Assembly: GCF_009862785.1 (NCBI RefSeq)
Contig: NZ_WWHU01000001.1
Location: 2,232,001 to 2,296,000 of the forward strand
Direction of reading: 5' to 3'
DNA: 64,000 bases
Source of the DNA: Gordonia sp. SID5947
Lineage (GTDB): Bacteria > Actinomycetota > Actinomycetes > Mycobacteriales > Mycobacteriaceae
Numbering within the stretch: position 1 is the stretch's first letter; the number at the start of each line of letters is the position of its first letter. Under the pieces are notes generated by a model. It worked only from the letters and a program-made list of their open reading frames with translations, was not told the origin of the DNA and did no database searches. Below, piece after piece: positions 55,780-64,000 of this stretch. Both the position numbers and the translations under genes were made by a program.

Positions 55780-57252
55780 ATGACCATCGGAACTGAGTCC
55801 CTTCCCGCCGATGTGCTGCCGACCGGTCTGCTGATCGGCGGCGACCGGGTGAACCATTCATCCGCGGGAAGCCACGAACACATCTATCCGGCCACCGGGA
55901 AGCCCAATGCCACTGTCACACTCGCCGGCTTCGACGAGGTCGATCGCGCCGTCGCCGCGGCGCGCGAAGCCCAGCGCGAGTGGATGTCGCTGACCACGGG
56001 TCGGCGACGCGACATCCTGTTCGACCTGGCCGACGCGGTACACGCCGAACTCGACATACTCGGGCGACTGAGCGTCCACGATTTCGCCGTGCCCATACGT
56101 ACTGCACCCGGGCACGCCATGCTCGCGGAGAGCTTCATCCGGTACTACGCCGGCCACGTCGACAAAGCGCATGGGGAGAATTCACCGGTCTCGGGTAGAC
56201 ACGACCTCAACATCATCGACAGGGAACCCTACGGTGTGGTCGGCGTCATCGCTCCGTGGAACGGGCCGATGGTGGTCGTCGGTTTGAACGTCGCACCCGC
56301 GCTGGCCGCGGGCAATGCGGTCATCCTCAAGCCATCCGAGATGTCACCGTTCAGCGCATTGCGATTCGGCGAGATTTGCCTCGAAGCCGGACTGCCGCCC
56401 GGGCTGGTGAATGTCCTTCCGGCTGACGCCGACGGAGGGCACGCGCTCGTGTCGCATCCTGGGATCGGAAAGATTCACTTCACCGGCGGCGGCACCACTG
56501 CGCGCAAGGTATTGGCGACCGCCGCGGCGAACCTGACTCCGGTGGCCACCGAACTCGGCGGCAAATCGGCGAACATCATCTTCGCCGATGCCGACCTCGA
56601 ACAGGCCGCGATCCTCGCGGCCTGGCAGGGCCCCCTCGGGCAATCGGGCCAGAGTTGCGCCTGCGGTAGCCGAATCCTGGTTCAGCAGTCGGTCTACGAC
56701 GAGTTCATGCAACGCTTCCTCGCGGTACTGGACGCGGCGCCGATGGGAGATCCGTTCGACCCCGCCGTCATGGTGGGCCCGGTGATCAGCGAGTCGGCAC
56801 TACATCGAATCCTCGGCGTCATCGATGACGCAGTCGACAGCAGGCACGGTGTGCTGACCACCGGAGGTCATCGAGCCGGCGGAGAACTCGGCACGGGCTA
56901 TTACATCGAACCGACAGTGTTCGCCGACGTCGACAACCGTTCGCCCCTTGCGACCGAGGAGACCTTCGGTCCGGTGGTGTCGGTGATGAGATTCCACGAG
57001 GACGACGATGCCATCGCCATCGCCAACGACACCGAGTTCGGTTTGAATGCCTATGTTGCGACAGCAAACCTCAAACGGGCACATAGGCTTTCACGCGCTC
57101 TCGAATCCGGATCGGTCTGGATCAACCGAAACAGTGACATTTCGCCTCAAGGCCCCTACGGCGGCTTCAAGAAGAGCGGAACCGGGAGGTCGGGAGGCAT
57201 TGAAGGACTTCACGAGTTCCAACAGGTCAAGAACACCCGCATCGGACTCTAG
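55780..57252 (+). CDS. Aldehyde dehydrogenase
   Basis: A 490-residue NAD(P)-dependent aldehyde dehydrogenase oxidising an aldehyde to its acid. Catalytic Cys293 is in GQSGQSCACGSR, general-base Glu in VATELGGKSANI, cofactor region APWNGPMVV and FTGGGTTARKV. The C-terminal GPYGGFKKSGTGRSGG is standard. Start at 55780 (MTIGTESL). In the series with SDR and P450; one of two non-identical ALDHs in the cluster. Confidence 0.92.
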   Translation: MTIGTESLPADVLPTGLLIGGDRVNHSSAGSHEHIYPATGKPNATVTLAGFDEVDRAVAAAREAQREWMSLTTGRRRDILFDLADAVHAELDILGRLSVHDFAVPIRTAPGHAMLAESFIRYYAGHVDKAHGENSPVSGRHDLNIIDREPYGVVGVIAPWNGPMVVVGLNVAPALAAGNAVILKPSEMSPFSALRFGEICLEAGLPPGLVNVLPADADGGHALVSHPGIGKIHFTGGGTTARKVLATAAANLTPVATELGGKSANIIFADADLEQAAILAAWQGPLGQSGQSCACGSRILVQQSVYDEFMQRFLAVLDAAPMGDPFDPAVMVGPVISESALHRILGVIDDAVDSRHGVLTTGGHRAGGELGTGYYIEPTVFADVDNRSPLATEETFGPVVSVMRFHEDDDAIAIANDTEFGLNAYVATANLKRAHRLSRALESGSVWINRNSDISPQGPYGGFKKSGTGRSGGIEGLHEFQQVKNTRIGL

Positions 57253-57409
57253 AAGTGGCGGCCATCCGAAACCTGTGCCCTCCCGACATCGTTGTGACGA
57301 TCCCGTCCTTTCCGACCGCGTCGTCTCGCTCGATTCCGTGTCCGCCCGGTTCGAATCCGGCGCCATCTCCCCAGCCCGTGTTGTAAGCATGTTGAAAGGT
57401 CCATCAGCG

Positions 57410-58690
57410 ATGACAAACCCAGCCACAGTCGACTACTTCTCCGACAGCGCCGTGTCCCAAGACCCGTACGCCTATTGGGACCATCTACGGAGTCTGGGCC
57501 CGGTGACCCGAGAGCCCTATCAGAACGTCATAGCAGTGACCGGATACCAGGAAGCGCAGGAAGCCTTCAAGGACACCGACTCTTTTTCGGCCGTCAACGC
57601 CATTGGCGGACCTTTCCCCCCGCTGCCCTTCCAACCCGACGGTGACGACATCACCGAGCAGATCGAAGCCCACCGGCACGAGTTCCCGATCTTCGAGCAC
57701 ATGGTCACGATGGACCCGCCGGACCACCACAAGGCGCGCTCCCTCCTGCTCCGACTGCTGACACCACGTCGACTCCAAGAGAACGAGGAGTTCGTCTGGA
57801 ATCTCGCGGACCGGCAGATAGACGAGTTCATCGAGCGTCGGCGCTGCGAGTTCCTCACCGATTACGGAAAGCCGTTCGCCACTCTTGCCATCGCCGATCT
57901 CCTCGGCGTACCAGAGGCAGACCGCGATGAAGTCCGTCGCAATCTCGGCGCAGGCAACGCGCCGGGTAGCAGAGTCGGGGCACTCGATCACGAGCCGGTC
58001 GGAAGCAACCCGCTTCAGTACCTCGATGACCTCTTCGCGAGTTACATCACGGCTCGGCGGGAAGCCCCCCGGGACGACGTCCTCGGCGGACTCGCCTCGG
58101 CCACCTACCCCGACGGGTCGGTGCCACCCGTGATCGAGGTGGTTCATCCCGCAACATTCCTGTTCGCCGCCGGCCAGGAGACGGTCACCAAACTCCTCAG
58201 CTCGGCACTGGTGGTCTTGTGTGAGCGACCCGATCTCCAGGATGAGTTGCGCGCCGATCGCACGCTGATCGTCCCGTTCATCGAAGAGGCGCTGCGCATG
58301 GAGAGTCCCACGAAGGTGGACTTCCGATTGGCTCGCAAGTCGACCACGCTCGGCGGCATCGACATCGCCGCCGGTTCCGTCATCATGCTGTGCCTCGGCG
58401 CAGCCAACCGTGATCCGCGAAAGTTCGAGAATCCCAATGAGTTCCGGCTGGATCGGAAGAACGTCCGCGAGCACATCGCATTCGGCCGTGGGATTCACAC
58501 CTGCGCGGGCGCCCCGCTCGCCCGCGTCGAGGGTCGGGTGACGATCAACCGACTGCTCGATCGCATGACCGACATCAGAATCGACGAATCGATCCACGGG
58601 TCGGCCGGGCAACGAAGCTTTGCCTACGAGCCAACCTTCCTGCTGCGGGGTCTGACCGAATTGCACATCGAGTTCGACGAGAAGAAGTGA
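57410..58690 (+). CDS. Cytochrome P450
   Basis: A 426-residue soluble bacterial P450. I-helix oxygen motif AGQET, ExxR in EEALRME, PERF-region FRLDRKNV, and heme loop AFGRGIHTCAGAPLAR with thiolate Cys365. Hydroxylates an unknown hydrophobic substrate; electrons may come from the 3Fe-4S ferredoxin at 51945. ATG at 57410 chosen; an in-frame ATG at 57389 is an alternative. Follows the ALDH by about 157 bp and precedes the second ALDH by 6. Confidence 0.93.
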   Translation: MTNPATVDYFSDSAVSQDPYAYWDHLRSLGPVTREPYQNVIAVTGYQEAQEAFKDTDSFSAVNAIGGPFPPLPFQPDGDDITEQIEAHRHEFPIFEHMVTMDPPDHHKARSLLLRLLTPRRLQENEEFVWNLADRQIDEFIERRRCEFLTDYGKPFATLAIADLLGVPEADRDEVRRNLGAGNAPGSRVGALDHEPVGSNPLQYLDDLFASYITARREAPRDDVLGGLASATYPDGSVPPVIEVVHPATFLFAAGQETVTKLLSSALVVLCERPDLQDELRADRTLIVPFIEEALRMESPTKVDFRLARKSTTLGGIDIAAGSVIMLCLGAANRDPRKFENPNEFRLDRKNVREHIAFGRGIHTCAGAPLARVEGRVTINRLLDRMTDIRIDESIHGSAGQRSFAYEPTFLLRGLTELHIEFDEKK

Positions 58691-58696
58691 GAAGTG

Positions 58697-60151
58697 ATGA
58701 CCAGTGTTGAATCGATTCTGGATGATCTCCGCAGCCGCGCCGGCGACGGCGAGGCGATCACGATCATCAACCCCGTCACCGAAGAACCGATAGCCGAGTT
58801 CCCCGACGGCGGTGCGAAGGCAGTCGACGAAGCGGTCGCACGAGCCCGCGCATCGTATGACGCCGCTGTCTGGCACGGACTACCCGGGAACGAACGCGCC
58901 AGGATCATGTGGCGCGTGGCGGATCTGATGGACCGGCACGCCGACGATCTCGCCTCGCTCGATTCCCTCAACACCGGCATGAACCGTGACCAGGCCAAGT
59001 CGATCATCGGGACGAGTGCCGAAGTCTTCCGGTACTACGGTGGCTGGTGCACCAAGCTGAACGGGATAGCACACGACGTCCAGATGACCGGCGGTATCAC
59101 CGGTGCGTATTCGAACATGCATGCCTACACTCTGAAAGAGCCGTACGGCGTGGTGGGTCTGATCTTCCCGTGGAACGGACCGGTGTTCAATTTTGCGGCC
59201 AAACTCGCCCCGGCACTTGCGGCAGGATGCAGTGCGGTGGTCAAACCAGCTGAGGAGACGCCTCTTTCGGCCCTCCTTCTGGAGCGGATACTCGCCGAGG
59301 CCGGTGTACCCGACGGAGTCGTCAATCTGGTGCTCGGCTATGGCCACACCGCGGGGAAGGCGATCACGGAGCATCCGGACGTCGACAAGGTCGCCTTCAC
59401 CGGTTCCACCGAGGTCGGCAGGCAAATCGTCGCAGCTGCAGCAGGCAACCTCAAGCGGGTGATGCTCGAACTCGGCGGGAAGTCGCCGGTACTGATCTAT
59501 GACGACGCCGATCTCGAGCAGGCCATCACGATGGCAGGGATGGGGATCTTCATCCACTCCGGTCAGGGATGCATCTGCGGGTCCCGGATCTTCGTCCAGC
59601 GTGGCGTGTACGACCAGGTCCTCGAAGGCCTCTCCATGGTCGCCGACGGGGTCACGCTCGGCGGCCCGGAAGAGGACGCCCTGATCGGCCCGCTGATCAG
59701 TGAGAAACAGCTCAACCGTGTCACCGGTTTCATCGAGGAGGGCAAACGCGACGGAGTGGAGGTGGTGACCGGAGGCCATCGCCTCGATCGCCGCGGCTAT
59801 TTCGTTCACCCGACCGTCGTCACAGACGTCCGACCGACGATGGACTTGTTCCAGCAGGAGGTCTTCGGACCTGTCGTGGCGGTCATGCCCTTCGACGATG
59901 ACGACGAGGTCATAGCGCTTGCCAACGACTCCGACTACGGACTCGCGGCGACCGCCTGGACCAAGGACCTCGGCCGCGCCCATCGGCTGGCGAAGCGACT
60001 CGAGGCGGGAACCGTGACGCTCAACTGCCAGATGGTGTTCGATCAATCGATGCCGTTCGGCGGTTACAAACAGTCGGGTTGGGGACACGAATGGGGCCGG
60101 GACGGTGTCGAGAGTTATCTGAAGACCAAGACCGTGTACGCCCAGCTCTGA
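58697..60151 (+). CDS. Aldehyde dehydrogenase
   Basis: A 484-residue aldehyde dehydrogenase with catalytic Cys292 in GQGCICGSR, base Glu in MLELGGKSPV, FPWNGPVFNF and FTGSTEVGRQIV cofactor motifs, and SMPFGGYKQSGWGHEWG at the C-terminus. Begins just after the P450, so the two are co-translated. Its distance from the first ALDH in sequence suggests a different aldehyde or a betaine-aldehyde-like active site. A strong stem-loop follows. Confidence 0.92.
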   Translation: MTSVESILDDLRSRAGDGEAITIINPVTEEPIAEFPDGGAKAVDEAVARARASYDAAVWHGLPGNERARIMWRVADLMDRHADDLASLDSLNTGMNRDQAKSIIGTSAEVFRYYGGWCTKLNGIAHDVQMTGGITGAYSNMHAYTLKEPYGVVGLIFPWNGPVFNFAAKLAPALAAGCSAVVKPAEETPLSALLLERILAEAGVPDGVVNLVLGYGHTAGKAITEHPDVDKVAFTGSTEVGRQIVAAAAGNLKRVMLELGGKSPVLIYDDADLEQAITMAGMGIFIHSGQGCICGSRIFVQRGVYDQVLEGLSMVADGVTLGGPEEDALIGPLISEKQLNRVTGFIEEGKRDGVEVVTGGHRLDRRGYFVHPTVVTDVRPTMDLFQQEVFGPVVAVMPFDDDDEVIALANDSDYGLAATAWTKDLGRAHRLAKRLEAGTVTLNCQMVFDQSMPFGGYKQSGWGHEWGRDGVESYLKTKTVYAQL

Positions 60152-60158
60152 GAAGCCT

Positions 60159-60198
60159 GCGAGGCTGACCTGGCCCGGCGGGCCAGGGTCAGCCTCGC
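60159..60198 (+). terminator. Stem-loop terminator after the P450/ALDH operon
   Basis: GCGAGGCTGACC-TGGCCC pairs with its complement across a 3-base loop, with one bulged base: an 18-bp stem. No T-run, usual for high-GC actinobacteria. Confidence 0.85.
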
Positions 60199-60221
60199 CA
60201 CACCTGGAAGACGGAGACCAC

Positions 60222-60830
60222 GTGACCATTTTGACAACAAGTTTCGCGGGTCCGCACGTGCACGGCGCACGTGAAGTCGCTCGCGCACGTTCTTCGGCAC
60301 GGAAGCGCCCCCTGCGCTACCGTCTCGCGGCGATCGCCCGAGATCCGATGGAGGCGGTCGTTTTTGCCGGGGGGTGGTTGTTCGATCATTCGATGGCAGG
60401 CTGGGATATCAGCGTCCACGTGCTCGAGGACGGTCCGATCCTGCCGTTGGAGATCTTGGGCGCGCGGGTGTTCGATCTGCGCTACTCCCTCGACCACCCA
60501 ACGGATGATCCATGGCCACAATCGCTGGCGATCTCGGCAAGCGTCCTGGATGTCCACGAGCGACTTCGGATGAGCGCGGTGGCGGCAGTCGAAACCGGCC
60601 GGGTCGATCTGCGCACATGGGCCGCAGCACCGTCGGACGTCCTCGAACTGAGCGCGTCGTCGACGCGTTATCACCTGAGTGTCGCGGCGCAGGCCTTCAA
60701 GCGTCGCGCGCTCGAAGTATCGGGGCTGCCGGTGTCAGTGGCCCACGCCGTAGAGGACTTCGAGGTCGCCAGTGCTCCGTCGACGGGTCATCATGCGGAA
60801 TCACTCTCGGCACGTCTGGCGGCGAGGTAG
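60222..60830 (+). CDS. Hypothetical protein
   Basis: A 202-residue protein I do not recognise, soluble by composition. An Arg-rich segment (AREVARARSSARKRPLRYRL) precedes DPMEAVVFAGGWLFDHSMAGWDISVHV, a globular middle and an Ala-rich end. GTG start with ACGGAG upstream. It follows the terminator of the P450 operon and converges on the thiolase gene. The basic N-terminus could bind nucleic acid, but nothing else supports this. Confidence 0.6.
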   Translation: MTILTTSFAGPHVHGAREVARARSSARKRPLRYRLAAIARDPMEAVVFAGGWLFDHSMAGWDISVHVLEDGPILPLEILGARVFDLRYSLDHPTDDPWPQSLAISASVLDVHERLRMSAVAAVETGRVDLRTWAAAPSDVLELSASSTRYHLSVAAQAFKRRALEVSGLPVSVAHAVEDFEVASAPSTGHHAESLSARLAAR

Positions 60831-60891
60831 CAGGTCTCTCTCCGATGGCGTGGTGCCGGTTGCCCGTGGGTGGCCGGCACCACGTCTGCGT

Positions 60892-62059
60892 TCACCTCGC
60901 CATGGTGCCCGGCCCGCAGAGGATCGTCACCGCTGCGACCGATGTCGGCCCCCGACATTGTGTGCCAGACCGGTCCGCGCGCCGTCGACCTGATTGGCCG
61001 CGGTCCCCGCAACTGCTCGAACAACTCGACGCACTGTGCCACACCTGTCGCACCGGGCGGGTGGCCCTTCGACTTCAGACCGCCGCTCGTGTTCACCGGT
61101 AGCGACCCGCCGATCGTCGTCTCCCCCGCCTCGAGCAGCTTGTAGCCCTCGAATCGGTTGGCGAACCCCAGATCCTCGTAGCTGATGAGTTCGATTCCGG
61201 TGAAGAAGTCATGCACCTCGGCCACGTCGATGTCGCCTGGCGACAGGCCCGCCATGTCGAATGCACGCTGCGCCGCACGCACCGTCGCGGGGAACGATGT
61301 CAGATCGGTCTTGTGCTGATGCATCACAGAGTCGAGCCCGAGGCCCACGCCGGCAACCCAGACCGGCCTGTCGGTGTACCGATCGACAACGTCCTCGGAC
61401 ACCAGGATCAGTGCGGCCGCCCCGTCGCTCAACGGCGCGCAGTCGTACACGCTGAACGGTTCGACCACGGTGGGTGCCGACAGCGCCTGTTCCCGGGTGA
61501 TCTCGAATTGCAGCCGGGCCTTGGGGTTGGTGGTCCCGTGGTGATGATTCTTGACCGCGACCATGGCCAGATGCTCTCGTGTGGCCGGAGACTCGTGGAG
61601 ATATCGGTTCACATGCAATGCCACACCGGCAGGTGCCACCAGGCCGAGGGGGTACTCCCAGGCCATGTCCCGTGACATGGCTTCCCACTCCCACACGACA
61701 TTCTTCGACGCGGTCTCACGCAGCTTGTCGGCACCTGCCACCAGCGCGACGTCCACCGCGCCCGAGGCGATCGCGTACACCGCGTTGCGCACGGCGTCAT
61801 TGCCGGTGGCACAAGAGTTCTCGACTCGCGTCACCGGTATCCCGTCGATTCCGAGCGAGTCTGCGACGATTCCCGATGCAAACCCGTCGGTCGTCCCGAC
61901 CGCGCCGAACCAGGCCGCCTCGATGTCTCCCTTGTCGATACCCTTGTCGACCGAGGCGGCGCAGTCCGCGAACGCCATCGGTACGAGATCTTTGACCCCG
62001 AGCGCGAAATGCTCTGCGAACGGCGTCATCCCGGCGCCTACGATCGCCACTCTCTTCAT
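60892..62059 (-). CDS. Thiolase family/lipid-transfer-type protein (two frameshifts)
   Basis: About 389 residues of the SCP2-type thiolase group: MKRVAIVGAGMTPFAEH, active-site Cys in VENSCATGNDAVRNA, DFFTGIELISYEDLGFA (HDFF His) and KSKGHPPGATGVAQ. Such enzymes act with a DUF35 OB-fold partner in CoA-ester degradation, and the partner gene is coupled just upstream (ATGA at 62056-62059). The C-terminus needs one base added at the C4 run 61005-61008 and one at the C5 run 60949-60953. That yields AANQVDGARTGLAHNVGG and TSVAAVTILCGPGTMAR, ending at 60892. Likely sequence errors. Confidence 0.85.
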
Positions 62060-63228
62060 GCGGTCAATCCTTCCGGCTCGAAGGCGTAGCCGTAGTCGGG
62101 TACGCCGGACCGGACGGCCAGCCGGCGCAGCACCAGACGCCCCCGGTCCCCGATCCCCACCAATCCCACGTGCGCGCCCGTCACCTTCACCAACGCACGC
62201 ACGCCGACTTCGTCGAGCTCGACGAGGACAAGCGAATAGGGCGACGGCAGGCCCGGGATGGGGACATGAACGGTGGCCTCCGAATAGACGACGCCGGAAC
62301 GGGGCAACGGTACGAGCTCATAGTCGGTGCGCAGTTCACCTCCGGCGGCCACGTGATACCGGGGCGGGAAGTCGAGGACGTCACTGTCGGCGAACCTCCC
62401 TGCCTCCCAGCGCACCTTGGCGACAAAGGCTCGCTCGTAGGCGGCCAGCGAGATCCGCAGTTCGTCGTCGGACGCCATCGGCTCCTCCGACTTCGGACGT
62501 GCCGACGGCTCCCGGCGATGCACCGTGACATCGCCTTCGGTGGCGGTCACTCCCGACAGACTCGCCTGTTCGACGGCCACCAGCCGGCCGTCGAGACCGT
62601 GCTCGGCCATGTACGCCAGTGCGAACAGGACCGAACTGGCGCCGATGGTCGGCAGGCCGGCATCGACCTCGGCAAGGTCGGCGGCGTGTTTGTCCTCGAC
62701 CCCGGCCACCACAGTCGGCCGATCCAGCCAGGACTCGGCCAGCGATGCGACCAGGCCGCGATCGTGCAGAAGTCGGGGATCACCGTAATCGTGCACGGCA
62801 CCAGTGGATTTACGTGTACGCACCGGGAGGCTGCGGGCGATCCGGCCGGATGTGCGCACGCCGAGCCCTCGGTCCGCGGTGAGAACCGCTGAGGCGCCGG
62901 CCGGATCGAGATCGACGCCGATGATCAGCGTCCGGGATCGGGCGGAACTCAACGCATCCAGCGTGGCCGGTGCGCCGCCGAGACGCTCGACCACCTCGAG
63001 CTCCGGATCGAGATCCAACCCGGCCAACAGCACTGCGGCGTTGCTACTCTCGAGCAGAGGGAGTTCTCGACTGACCACGACGACGGAATCGACCGATCCG
63101 CCCGATTCCAACGCGGCACGTCCGGCCTCGACCGCCAGCGTGATCGCATCTTCGTCGTCGCCGGCCACGCGGCGATTCCCCGAACCCCATCTGGGCAGAT
63201 ATGTACCTATCGTGGTGATGAACGGCAT
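62056..63228 (-). CDS. HMG-CoA-synthase-like/OB-fold (DUF35) two-domain protein
   Basis: A 390-residue protein. The N-terminal half has a ketoacyl-synthase/HMG-CoA-synthase-like start (FITTIGTYLPRWGSG) but no evident active-site Cys. The C-terminal half is a DUF35 OB-fold (FADSDVLDFPPRYHVAAGGE, SPYSLVLVELDEVGVRALVKV), apparently without a zinc-ribbon Cys set. DUF35 proteins form complexes with SCP2-type thiolases; the thiolase is coupled directly downstream. Probably the accessory or substrate-channelling subunit. Confidence 0.82.
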   Translation of the reverse strand: MPFITTIGTYLPRWGSGNRRVAGDDEDAITLAVEAGRAALESGGSVDSVVVVSRELPLLESSNAAVLLAGLDLDPELEVVERLGGAPATLDALSSARSRTLIIGVDLDPAGASAVLTADRGLGVRTSGRIARSLPVRTRKSTGAVHDYGDPRLLHDRGLVASLAESWLDRPTVVAGVEDKHAADLAEVDAGLPTIGASSVLFALAYMAEHGLDGRLVAVEQASLSGVTATEGDVTVHRREPSARPKSEEPMASDDELRISLAAYERAFVAKVRWEAGRFADSDVLDFPPRYHVAAGGELRTDYELVPLPRSGVVYSEATVHVPIPGLPSPYSLVLVELDEVGVRALVKVTGAHVGLVGIGDRGRLVLRRLAVRSGVPDYGYAFEPEGLTA

Positions 63229-63247
63229 GGGTGTTCCTCGTCCGATC

Positions 63248-64000
63248 TCAGGTGACCGCGCCCGCGGTCTTCAATTCGATGATCCGGTCCCAGTCCATCC
63301 CGAGTTCCTGGAGGATCTCGTCGGTGTGCTCGGCGAACTCGGGTGCGGCGGTGACCGCCGCCGCAGCGACGTCGAACTGGACCGGATTTCCCACCAGTTC
63401 GAGTTCACCCGCGTTCACGATGTAGTCGTTGGCCCGGATCTGGGGATCGTCACCGACCTGCCGCGAATCCTGCACCGGCGCCCACGGACCCGCCAGGGTC
63501 GCGAATCGTTCCGTCCAGTCTCCGAGGGTGCGTTCGGCGATGATCTCCCGCAGGATGGCCACCGCCTCGGACGTGTTCTCCGCCAGCAACTCTGCGCTGG
63601 CAAACCTCGGGTCCTCAGCGAGTTCCGGACGTTCGACGTGTTTACATACGTCGGGCCAGAACTTCCCGGCCTGCAGCATGACGAATGAGATGTAGCGGTT
63701 GTCGGCGGTCTTGTAGAGCCCCGACAACGGGTTGGTCGGCGACCCGTGGCCGCCCTGCGCAGGCGCCTCCATCGGCTTGTCGAGATGCAGCGAGAGGGCC
63801 ACGGTGTGACCCATCGACCACAGGCCGCTGCCCAGGAGAGAGACGTCGACCACCGAGGGCTCACCGGTCCGTTCCCGCTTGAGCAGCGCGGCGGCGATAC
63901 CCCCGGCCAGGTTGGTTCCCGAGATCGTGTCACCGAACGCCGGGCCGGGCGGGCTGATGAGGCCCTCGGTGCCAGATGGTGTCAGCGTCGCCGCGATGCC
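63248..64000 (-). CDS. CaiB/BaiF (family III) CoA-transferase, partial
   Basis: C-terminal 250 residues of a family III CoA-transferase, which moves CoA between carboxylic acids. Seen here: GPAFGDTISGTNLAGGIAAA, VVDVSLLGSGLWSMGHTVAL, YKTADNRYISFVML and the C-terminal domain ending EILQELGMDWDRIIELK. The gene is open past 64000, so the catalytic Asp region is outside the window. The shorter frame starting at 63853 is a truncation artefact of start choice. Same strand as the OB-fold and thiolase genes, 19 bases before the former; likely one operon. Confidence 0.9.
   Translation of the reverse strand, partial: GIAATLTPSGTEGLISPPGPAFGDTISGTNLAGGIAAALLKRERTGEPSVVDVSLLGSGLWSMGHTVALSLHLDKPMEAPAQGGHGSPTNPLSGLYKTADNRYISFVMLQAGKFWPDVCKHVERPELAEDPRFASAELLAENTSEAVAILREIIAERTLGDWTERFATLAGPWAPVQDSRQVGDDPQIRANDYIVNAGELELVGNPVQFDVAAAAVTAAPEFAEHTDEILQELGMDWDRIIELKTAGAVT

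Noticed and set aside
60791..60891. Thiolase tail as read without correction
   Set aside because: The last 70 residues have no resemblance to the family and disappear when two single-base deletions are corrected.

Overview
The window is high-GC actinobacterial DNA from the order Mycobacteriales, most like Gordonia or a close relative. This rests on a mycothiol synthase (mshD), a wax-ester/diacylglycerol acyltransferase, a DesA-type acyl-ACP desaturase, a long LytR-CpsA-Psr protein, an LmeA-like lipid-binding protein and a pst/phoU block. The stretch from desA to purF (about 11.4-43.1 kb) keeps much of the order I recall for Mycobacterium tuberculosis Rv0807-Rv0824, with a cydABDC block and a complete pstSCAB operon placed inside it. 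No rRNA, tRNA, CRISPR array, transposase or phage gene was seen.

Layout. 0-5.5 kb: fatty-acid-type beta-oxidation genes (acyl-CoA synthetase, 3-hydroxyacyl-CoA dehydrogenase and thiolase on the minus strand, facing two acyl-CoA dehydrogenases). 5.5-13.6 kb: nadE, wax-ester synthase, glutamate decarboxylase, an NTF2-like gene behind a KstR-type operator, desA and dus. 13.8-25 kb: LCP protein, phoU, a small repeat-bearing membrane protein, pstBACS, an alpha/beta hydrolase, mshD, a GlnR/OmpR-type regulator and lmeA. 25-28 kb: a poly-cysteine leader peptide ahead of a thiosulfate sulfurtransferase and a DUF1416 gene, then an SRPBCC protein and a 32-residue membrane peptide coupled to a nitrobindin-fold protein. 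28-36 kb: an unrecognised triple-repeat protein and the cytochrome bd operon cydABDC. 36-45 kb: pabC-like lyase, ygfZ, MOSC, DUF3073, purM, purF, a sterol-carrier-family protein, a glutamate-cysteine-ligase-like enzyme and DoxX.

45-64 kb is an accessory catabolic region. It holds a HIBADH-like dehydrogenase, two carboxymuconolactone-decarboxylase-family proteins, an enoyl-CoA hydratase, two acyl-CoA ligases, an amidohydrolase, a ferredoxin, two SDRs of the mycofactocin-coupled type, a TetR regulator, a P450, two aldehyde dehydrogenases, a lipid-transfer-type thiolase, an OB-fold/thiolase-like partner and a CaiB-type CoA transferase. Together they could hydroxylate a hydrophobic substrate, oxidise alcohol to aldehyde to acid, activate the acid with CoA and degrade it. 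The substrate cannot be read from sequence.

Caution on data quality: at least nine genes are interrupted by what look like single-base deletions, most of them in or next to short G/C runs (acyl-CoA synthetase, nadE twice, pstC, alpha/beta hydrolase, lmeA, purM, the CMD protein at 54.1 kb, the thiolase at 60.9 kb twice, and probably doxX). Since nadE and purM are normally essential or conditionally essential, sequencing or assembly error is likelier than gene decay. These genes are annotated across their full span.
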